From Guyanagaster necrorhizus (lineage: Eukaryota; Basidiomycota; Agaricomycetes; Agaricales; Physalacriaceae): a stretch of 64,000 bases of DNA. The translations under genes were made by a program, and so were the position numbers. Below are positions 57,486 to 64,000 of this stretch, one piece after another. The DNA is taken from contig NW_025064883.1 of assembly GCF_019112545.1 (NCBI RefSeq), positions 496,001-560,000 on the forward strand, in the 5' to 3' direction. Below the pieces are notes generated by a model. That model had not been told where the DNA came from, did not search any database, and worked only from the letters and a program-made list of their open reading frames with translations. Numbering within the stretch: the stretch's first letter is position 1; each line of letters begins with the position of its first letter.

Positions 57486-58436
57486 TCACTCAAAAGGCCT
57501 CAGTGTTCCGGTAACCCTCCTCACAAGGTCAACGGGTCCTACATTTGCCTCTCAGTCAAACCTATCATATCTGGAGGCGCTGCGGGCTCACCAACAATGC
57601 CAAGAACTGTTCGAGAACCAGCCTCGATTTGTGTTCTTCCGCTAGCATGGCTTCAGCAGCAAAGAAGAACTGATAACACAAATGCCTACGCGTCTTGGAT
57701 CGATCTCGTGCATAAATTCAAGCTTTGAGCTAGAGCTTGCAGTTCCAGAAGTATCTCCTCGTCAGAACACCAACGGGTCAATTTGGGTCGTCTGCAGGGG
57801 CTTGTCAATTCGATAATGGTACATGGATGAGCGATAACTTCACGTACCCGGCGCGTTCCCAGCGTCTCAATAGCTGGACATTCCTTGGTAAGGATATTGT
57901 CAACTCATCACTTAGATCCACGCACCGGTACATTTGAGGATAGCATAGACTTGTAGCATGCGAGGACAGCATGACTAAACACCCCAGTGATTAGCAAATC
58001 GACCAACAACAAAAAAGACGACACACGAGCACCTGAAGACTCAAAATGTCACGAATAGACCAGAATTTTCAGGGCAGAGCCAACTTACTGTGCAGCTATT
58101 TTTCCAGAGGTCATACCCAGATCCTCCCTAACCACGAGTACCTGCGAGTATGACGCGTTTGAGTCGACATTTAAATTCTCAAGGACGCCGAGGTACCATC
58201 GTGCATTCCTCAGTGGGACCAATTTTGAGAGACGAGAGATCACCACTGACTTGATCTTCATCACTTTCATTGTCTTCATCGTTACCGTGCAGAAGGCCTG
58301 CGGCCTCTGTGCCCTTTGCGACAGTCTCGATAGCCTGACCATGAGGCTTTTCGCTCTTGACTGGGCGCCGGGGTGATACGTTTGATCCTACCCACAGACC
58401 AATAGCAAAGGTAACAGCAACGACCACGCCATACAT
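57486..58436 (-). CDS. PTH2: Peptidyl-tRNA hydrolase 2
   Basis: Releases tRNA from prematurely detached peptidyl-tRNA; fungal forms are often membrane-tethered. Start 58436 gives MYGVVVAVTFAIGLWVGSNVSPRR, a single N-terminal membrane helix, then an acidic linker DEDNESDEDQVSGD. The Pth2 fold follows: CTMVLVVREDLGMTSGKIAAQCSHAVLACYKSMLSSN, NVQLLRRWERAGRPKLTRWCSDEEILLELQALAQSLNLCTRSIQDAHASGRTQIEAGSRTVLGIVGPVDLVRRVTGTLRPFE. The QCSH join uses a 6-nt exon at 58032-58027. The last intron (53 nt, from gtgagccc to atgtag) was required to reach the conserved VTG-LR end. Stop 57486-57488. About 190-200 aa plus anchor. Confidence 0.9.
58027..58032 (-). other. PTH2: 6-nt micro-exon of PTH2
   Basis: Exon GTGCTC between ttcag and gtgtgt. 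With CA of the previous exon (ends 58089) and T CAT of the next (57974) it gives CAG-TGC-TCT-CAT, i.e. QCSH, the invariant Pth2 motif. Flanking introns are 56 and 52 nt. Confidence 0.8.
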
Positions 58437-59439
58437 TCCCGCTGGTTGCTTATCGGTCAAACTGTGAAGAACACGAGACGAGGTAGTACACAATCACCTG
58501 AACTAGAACCGAATGTTTGCATGGTATCTAACTTGAAGCTCAACCGTCCGGCCCGGAGCTCAAGAAAATATCATACTTTCCCACGGTCTAACTTGATTAC
58601 AGGAGTAACAACACTGTACATAAAATCATCATTAGAACTAGGATTTCTCAGCAGTCAGGTAATCTTTTCCAGTTGTCTTTCTGGCCCAGGCCAGGAATCT
58701 ACCTCCATATACATGTGTTGCACACTAGGAGTAAATGATCTTACCCATAAGCACTGGAATGACCAACGTACTTTATTGAGCTCACTTCTGCAAGATTTGG
58801 TGAATTTCCTTCGAATTGGCCATCTTCTTCTCACATCGGTCTCCAGTGATGGGATCCTAGAGCTGTTCTGATGCATTCGTTACTTCTATTCGCAGGTTCC
58901 AGCTACCTTCCGCTATGCATCAGCAATATGGCCTGCTAATTCCGCCGTTATAGACACTGCCGTCGCCGTCAGCGATCAGTTTCCCGGTTGTGGCAGAGAG
59001 CCACAGTGCAATTCGTGGTGGTAAGCGGTCCACTACTTCTATCAGAAGATCAAATGGACCCAATTCTGTTGCTTTGAGTTCGCCATCCATCCCAGCATTT
59101 TGCATTCGGCTCCAACCGATCAGACTTCAGATCGGCGTTTAGCAATCTCGGTTAGTCTTCTGCTTCTCTCAGAGTTATTTCTTACCGCTATTTGCGGCCG
59201 CAGCTGTGCTTCGTTACAAGCTCTATCGCAACTATCAAAGGGCCGAATCCTTCGCTTTCCATCGCAGAAACCAGCTGCAAACAGCGGCAACTCCTTGGGT
59301 CAGATGGGTTGACATTGATATCTCTCCCATCGCCTCGTTGTATAATTTTAACACTAAAGGATTGAACCTATGCAATTGTATTAACGGTTAAATATTACAA
59401 TATCATACATAATCCAATGAGATGATCCAATGATGCAGT
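58437..59439. other. Intergenic region PTH2 to SGF11, with uncertain short frames
   Basis: About 1 kb. A - strand frame at 58920-59105 reads MQNAGMDGELKATELGPFDLLIEVVDRLPPRIALWLSATTGKLIADG; coding-like but unassigned. A + frame at 59206-59391 (MLRYKLYRNYQRAESF) competes. No join to a gene was possible. Confidence 0.35.
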
Positions 59440-60922
59440 TCAGGAGCTGTCCGTGTCAGTTGATGAGCCTGTTTCGTCGCCGGCATCATCTGTAAAATTC
59501 TCATGAGCACTGATGTTTCTATCGAGCTCACAATTTACCCTGGACATAGTCTGGTAGAAGGGAAGGAGGTGGAGGCCGGGGTGGACTCATTCTCTTCGAA
59601 ATGGGTCGGGGAGGACCCTTGCCCTTCACTATCTTTGCATTAGAACCACGAGAAGCAAATGTTGGGCTGTGCCCTGAGAATGAGGAAGATACTGTTGTCC
59701 TGATGGATCCAACATCCGGTGACGACGCCCGAGACGACGGTGAGGATCTGTCCAGGAAAGAGGCCGTTGATGAGTCTCGTAGCTTCGATGGTACCATGGA
59801 GTGCGAGTTAGTAGATGGCAGAGCGGGCATTGATAGCATTCCGTCATGTTCTGCCTTAACCCTGGACACCGGGGATCCTGAACCCGTGTAAATAAAGGCG
59901 AGTGTACAACAGACAATGCTTACCTTTCTGCTGTTTTTGCTTCTTATTGGGAGATACTTGCGGCGAGGTCTTTAGCGAATCCTATGTTTTTCAGCACAAT
60001 GGTTAGAAGGCAAACAACGTAGAATTACCCGTTTTCGCTTCAAGTTGAACTCGGCTTCGTCTGTAAGAGCTGGTAATCAACTCAAAACGAGCTTTCGGAA
60101 GTAGAGGCGTACCTGCTCGCTTACTTTTTGACTTGCTCTTTGACTTGAGTGGTCGACTATCTTCTGAGACGTTCCCATCGTCCGTAGGTGGAGATGCAGA
60201 CCTACCAGGATCGGAAGATTGTCTGTTGCTTTGTCAGATACAAGACGCATTTGGCAGTGAACGGGCGTACTTGGGCTTGGAATTTGTCCGTGCCGCAGAT
60301 CGTCTAGCTGTCGAGAGCCCCATACATGTGGCAAGGTGTGGAGCGTAACGATTTGAGGCAATCTGTTGCACGACATAACGTCAAATAGGGTGCGATACAC
60401 CCGAGCGCAAGCCGTTACCGGATGAGAGCATTGAACACAGTCCAAATACACATTGCTTCCGTCCAATTTTGCGCCATTTGGTGTGTTTGTACCAGTTCTA
60501 TGAGCAGCTTGTTTGTTGTCCGCGGACGCGGGAGTTCCTGGCCTCGTGGATGGTACGGTTTGTGATGAAGAGGTCGTGGAGCCTGGTAAGTGTACTGATA
60601 CGGGTAATTAGCATCACACTCTACTTTGCAGAGACATACACACCCGCATTACAACTGAACAAGCAGAAACAATCAGTTCGTTAGCACGTTGTGCAGCAAT
60701 ATATTACAGACCGAGTATTGCATACAGAGCATATTGAACGGCTCTTCAAGACATCGTGGTGAGCCTCTATAGCAGCATCCATAACGATCTCATCAAGCAT
60801 TGCACAAAACAGTTTGTTAGTCTGGCCGACGATCACCTATTGTCAGTAGTAGTTTCCAAGTTGAAGCACAAAGAGCATACCAACGATGCCAATAAAGCCT
60901 CCTTTTCAACCCTTCTTGACAT
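59440..60922 (-). CDS. SGF11: SAGA deubiquitinase module subunit Sgf11
   Basis: Sgf11 anchors the Ubp8 deubiquitinase on SAGA and contacts the nucleosome; nuclear. Exon 1 starts ATG 60922: MSRRVEKEALLASL/VIVGQTNKLFCAMLDEIVMDAAIEAHHDVLKSRSICSVCNTR, the N-terminal helix of Sgf11. Then a Ser/Thr linker, NVYLDCVQCSHPIASNRYAPHLATCMGLSTARRSAARTNSK, the Sgf11 C2HC zinc finger (Cys-x2-Cys, His, Cys). Then DSSEDSRPLKSKSKSKS and a long Ser/Pro tail PPRPISKRMSPPRPPPPSLLPDYVQ, ending DDAGDETGSSTDTDSS at 59440 (last intron 59491-59534 approx., donor GTAAAT). The animal relative is ATXN7L3. The acidic Ser/Thr end is a family feature in filamentous fungi. Confidence 0.9.
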
Positions 60923-61254
60923 CTTCAATAGTATGATACGTATAGAAAACAAGTAAGCTCTGTACTGGTAGCTTGACTGTCGATGCAGAATGTTGGACTT
61001 GAACAAAAGAGCAAATGGTAAAAGTCCAACGCGACTCGGAACGTAATTACTAGCCACGTGCTCGATCACACCTGCCAATTCCGAAAGTCGATGAACGATA
61101 CTCATCTACTAGAAAGAAAAGAGGATACATTAATCTTTGGTCGTAATTCCATGGGTATAAGTTGAAAATCATGAAAAATTAACGTGGTTAGAACGGCCCA
61201 AATATCTACCACATAAAATCAGTTAGCTGTCCTCCCTCTTTCTCTTAGCTCAAA
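60923..61254. other. Intergenic region upstream of SGF11
   Basis: About 330 bp containing the SGF11 promoter and the 3' flank of the CBS/PB1 gene. Nothing recognised. Confidence 0.4.
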
Positions 61255-63595
61255 TTAATACTGCGACGCCGTTAACCGAGAGATGGTGAACACCCCAATA
61301 ATCGCAATAGCAAGAGCCCCGATACTGGCCGGTAGGAGCAGGTCTCTAGGTATTCCCATTACTTGATCGAAGGAAGCCGGCACAGGCGGGACGGCCTCCT
61401 TGGTGAAGCCCTCGGACTGCTCCAATTCTACAATTTCCTGGGCAGCAGCAGCGGCAGCGGCAACTTCAGCGGCCTTGGCATCGACATTTCCTGCACCAGC
61501 CTCATCCCAGCCCTTACCACCCTGCACAAACAGGACTACGCGGTCCGAATTCGAGGCCCGTGCGATCTTCACAGCGTCAGTAACATCATGGTCCGAAGTA
61601 ATGAGAACGGTGTCGCCGTCTGTGTCAGTATACAACAGTTGGAAATCAATAGGATCGGGTCGTATGTCAGAACCCTCCGTGGCTGAGAACTCGGTGAAGA
61701 AGGGATCTGTTGCCAATTTTCCAGAAACAACTTCTCGCAAGTGTGCAATGTCGTCATGACGAGCTTGGAAGCGATGTGTCCTCCCACTGGGTGTACGGAA
61801 CTTGAAGACGTAAGTACCATCGTCGACAGGAAGAGGTCCTGGGGCGGAAGCCTGCGCAGCATTCTTTTTGCGTGAATATTCCTCCAGTACGGATGGCTCA
61901 TCATCAATAACGGATGCCGAGTCATTGGGATGGACCTCAGACTGAGGAGATCGCGGCATGAGGTGAGAGAGACTGCCCATCGATGGTGCATTCCGTACTC
62001 GAGAGCCTGATAGGGCCGACTCTGAGTCCTCGAAGGAGTCGAAGAAGCGACCCCACATTGGTCCACCTTCTGCATCAGTAGGACCACCTTCAGCGCCCAT
62101 GGAATTCATCTTGCAACGATTAGCTACATTCAAGTAGTGGGTGTGGATAATAGCTTACCTGCTCCAGAGTAGCATACGTCAACTTCAAGACATCGATTAT
62201 AGCTACCAAACGCCCGTCGGCTTCAACGACAGGGAGATTAAGGTAGTGGCCATCTAGAGAATACAATTTTCAGCATCATAGAGTTAACGCGGAGGAGATG
62301 CACGAACTATGCATCTTTTTCAGAGCATCATGAACAGTGAGAGTAGGAACCGCCGTATCAGGATGCGGCGTCATGACCCGAACGACACTACACCTTTCTG
62401 CATCCAGTCCTGCGGCAATAACACGCAGTACAACATCTTTACTGGTGAAGATACCAGCAATCTTAGAGGGCATATTCGGTCCCAAACCATTTTCCATAAC
62501 ACAGACAGCGGTCGTTTTCCTTTCCTTCATCAATTTGGCAACTTCACGAACTGTAGTCTTTGGTCCGACCATGGCAGGTTGAGTACGCGAGTCCATGAGA
62601 CTGGTGAGGTCCGGAAGCGCCGTCTTTTCGCGCAGCTTCTCAGCCCAAGCAAGCATTGCGACGGCTTGTGGGTTTGAGGTTACGGATCCAAGTTCAGACT
62701 GTACACCTGCCATTGCAGAAAAGAGCTGCTCGGAGGCAGCTGAACTTCTCTCGACCTTCCCGAGTGCTTCGTGAAAAACCTTTGTGATATCGAGAAGACC
62801 AACTACGTTTCCTTCTTCGTTGCAAACGGGCTATCGAAGATTATTAGGGGTGCAGCTGATTTCAATATGCAGACACCCACTAGATGCCTAAAATGTTTTG
62901 AAACCATCAGCTGCAGTGCCTCGGTCGCGCTCGTCGTCGACTGCGTGACCATAGGATTTCTGGTCATTATCTGATGCACGGGAGTGAGATGGGGATCCAA
63001 GCCGTCCGCAGTGACCTGAGATATGCATGAAAGATAGGAATGACGCGACGTAGAGGAGACGCACTCGATACGCCAAATCCTTGGCAGTGAAGATTCCGCT
63101 GAGCCCTTCGTCATCATCAACGACAAGGACACAGTCCGTTCGTTTGGCAGCACAAAGCTGACTTGCTTCTGCGACAGTGATGTTCTCAGGAACTGTTAGG
63201 GCTGGGGCTGGCTTGAGTGCCGCGACGGTTCCCTTTTGTGCATTTGACCTATTGCCGCGCTTACTGCTCCGCTGGTGCTGTGTCGTCGAAATGGTGCGCT
63301 TCCGGGCGAGTTCAGATTCTATCTTCTTGCGAATAGCCTATCCCACGTGTAAACTCGACACATAGAACCGGAACAGAGATACACGCACTTCGTCCCGCTT
63401 TGACTGCTTCTTCCTTGTTTCGCTTTGGAATCCTGAGAGCGACGACATGGACACGGAACCGTTCTGACCGTGGTTGAAACGGGAAGGAAGAGGAGAAGGA
63501 GAGCGGTCGGAGTTGGGTCCTGGAAAAGGGACAGGCGAGGGAGGGCCGAGATTACGCTGGGGATTAGAGTGCGAGGGTACTGGGATCCGTGACAT
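61255..63595 (-). CDS. CBS/PB1-domain protein with C-terminal membrane anchor
   Basis: Member of the fungal family that includes fission-yeast Mug70 (four CBS repeats and a PB1 domain). N-terminus MSRIPVPSHSNPQRNL, Ser/Pro-rich, then LTVPENITVAEASQLCAAKRTDCVLVVDDDEGLSGIFTAKDLAYRV (CBS), VHQIMTRNPMVTQSTTSATEALQLMVSKHFRHLPVCNEEGNVVGLLDITKVF (CBS), PAMVGPKTTVREVAKLMKERKTTAVCVM (CBS) and MTPHPDTAVPTLTVHDALKKMHDGHYLNLPVV (CBS). The PB1 region follows: YVFKFRTPSGRTHRFQARHDDIAHLREVV, DFQLLYTDTDGDTVLITSDHDVTDAV. A tail LLPASIGALAIAIIGVFTISRL is a C-terminal membrane anchor. Start at 63595; intron-rich. CBS pairs probably sense adenosyl ligands. Function in meiosis is from the family name only. Confidence 0.88.
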
Positions 63596-63865
63596 GCCTG
63601 TCCGACTCTGCTGATGTTGAGAGCTTTGCCTTTCCCTGCCAATCCCAAAGAATTACTTTTTTATTTTCGGCTTCCCATTGGCTCCTGTTTGGCAACAGCC
63701 TCGGCACTCCAGAACAGTCCAGTACCATCCACTGACTCGATATAAATTTCCAATATATTCGCATAGTCCGTCCTTTTCCTTCATTTCCATGCTACTGTCT
63801 TCCCACTTTCTCCTTGGTCTCACAAGTAGTAACCGCCCCCGATCAACGCCCATTGGCAGTCTGGC

Positions 63866-64000
63866 ATGACACTGCGTATGTCAAAAAATTTCATTTATAA
63901 TAAATCCGAAACAGGTCTTTGCATAGATCCACGTCAGCTTCACGATGCCTTGGCCAACCTGCAGGACAGCTTCGATGGTGTCCTACTCCAAATAGGGAGT
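63866..64000 (+). CDS. 5' end of an unidentified gene (partial)
   Basis: Open to the window end from ATG at 63866: MTLRMSKNFIYNKSETG, then IDPRQLHDALANLQDSFDGVLLQIG. The last 30 residues read like a folded protein (coiled/helical, no low complexity). It may contain an intron around gtctttgcatag. Divergent from the CBS/PB1 gene by 270 bp. I do not recognise the family. Confidence 0.4.
   Translation, partial: MTLRMSKNFIYNKSETGLCIDPRQLHDALANLQDSFDGVLLQIGS

Noticed and set aside
57540..57570. 23-nt last intron in PTH2
   Set aside because: Below any normal intron length; the 53-nt intron starting at gtgagccc gives GIVGPVDLVRRVTG.

Overview
The window looks like one stretch of a filamentous basidiomycete (mushroom-type fungus) nuclear chromosome. 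The evidence is that genes sit close together on both strands, almost every gene is cut by many introns of about 47-67 nt with GT-AG ends, and the products are standard fungal housekeeping proteins. I see no rRNA gene, CRISPR array, virus-like region or recognisable transposon. Exon joins quoted here were made by hand from splice signals plus family conservation; no transcript data or searches were available.

Layout. 0-6.5 kb: 3' end of a mitochondrial DnaJ (Mdj1), an MFS drug/H+ antiporter-type transporter and a choline/ethanolamine kinase, all on the + strand. 6.9-9.7 kb (-): a tandem CCCH zinc-finger (TIS11-like) protein. 11.6-19.5 kb (-): the proteasome activator BLM10/PA200. 19.8-26 kb (+): the splicing factor SPF27/BCAS2 and a very long Ser/Pro-rich protein. 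26.1-27.8 kb (-): succinyl-CoA ligase beta. 28.3-34.6 kb (+): a DinB/YfiT-like protein, the class I histone deacetylase RPD3, the repair protein RAD14/XPA and an acyl-CoA thioesterase. 34.7-36.9 kb (-): a PhyH-like dioxygenase and AIM18. 37-38.1 kb (+): complex I 30-kDa subunit. 38.2-39.7 kb (-): MTC1. 39.8-44.5 kb (+): a chromodomain protein with an unnamed C-terminal module, and PXMP4. 44.8-46.9 kb (-): a BTB protein and a Ras-type GTPase. 46.9-50.8 kb: gene-poor. 50.8-51.3 kb (-): a Yippee protein. 52-54.4 kb (+): the SUMO protease ULP1. 54.5-63.6 kb (-): BET1, a UPF0658-like Golgi membrane protein, PTH2, SGF11 and a CBS/PB1 protein. The start of another + gene runs off the right edge.

There is no single pathway locus. 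Loose themes are mitochondrial function (MDJ1, LSC2, AIM18, NDUFS3), peroxisome/lipid metabolism (thioesterase, PhyH-like enzyme, PXMP4, choline kinase) and chromatin (RPD3, SGF11, chromodomain protein).

The most striking feature is splicing. Protein families can be read continuously only if very small exons are accepted: 2 nt in the Ras gene, 6 nt in PTH2, 9 nt and a terminal 8 nt in BLM10 (the last completing its proteasome-binding YYA tail), 11 nt in the MFS gene, an 11-nt first exon in BET1, 15 nt in the chromodomain, 21 nt in the CCCH protein and 24 nt in the DinB-like protein. Two introns appear to use GC-AG ends. The chromodomain protein, with a large conserved-looking C-terminal region I cannot assign, is the best candidate for undescribed biology.
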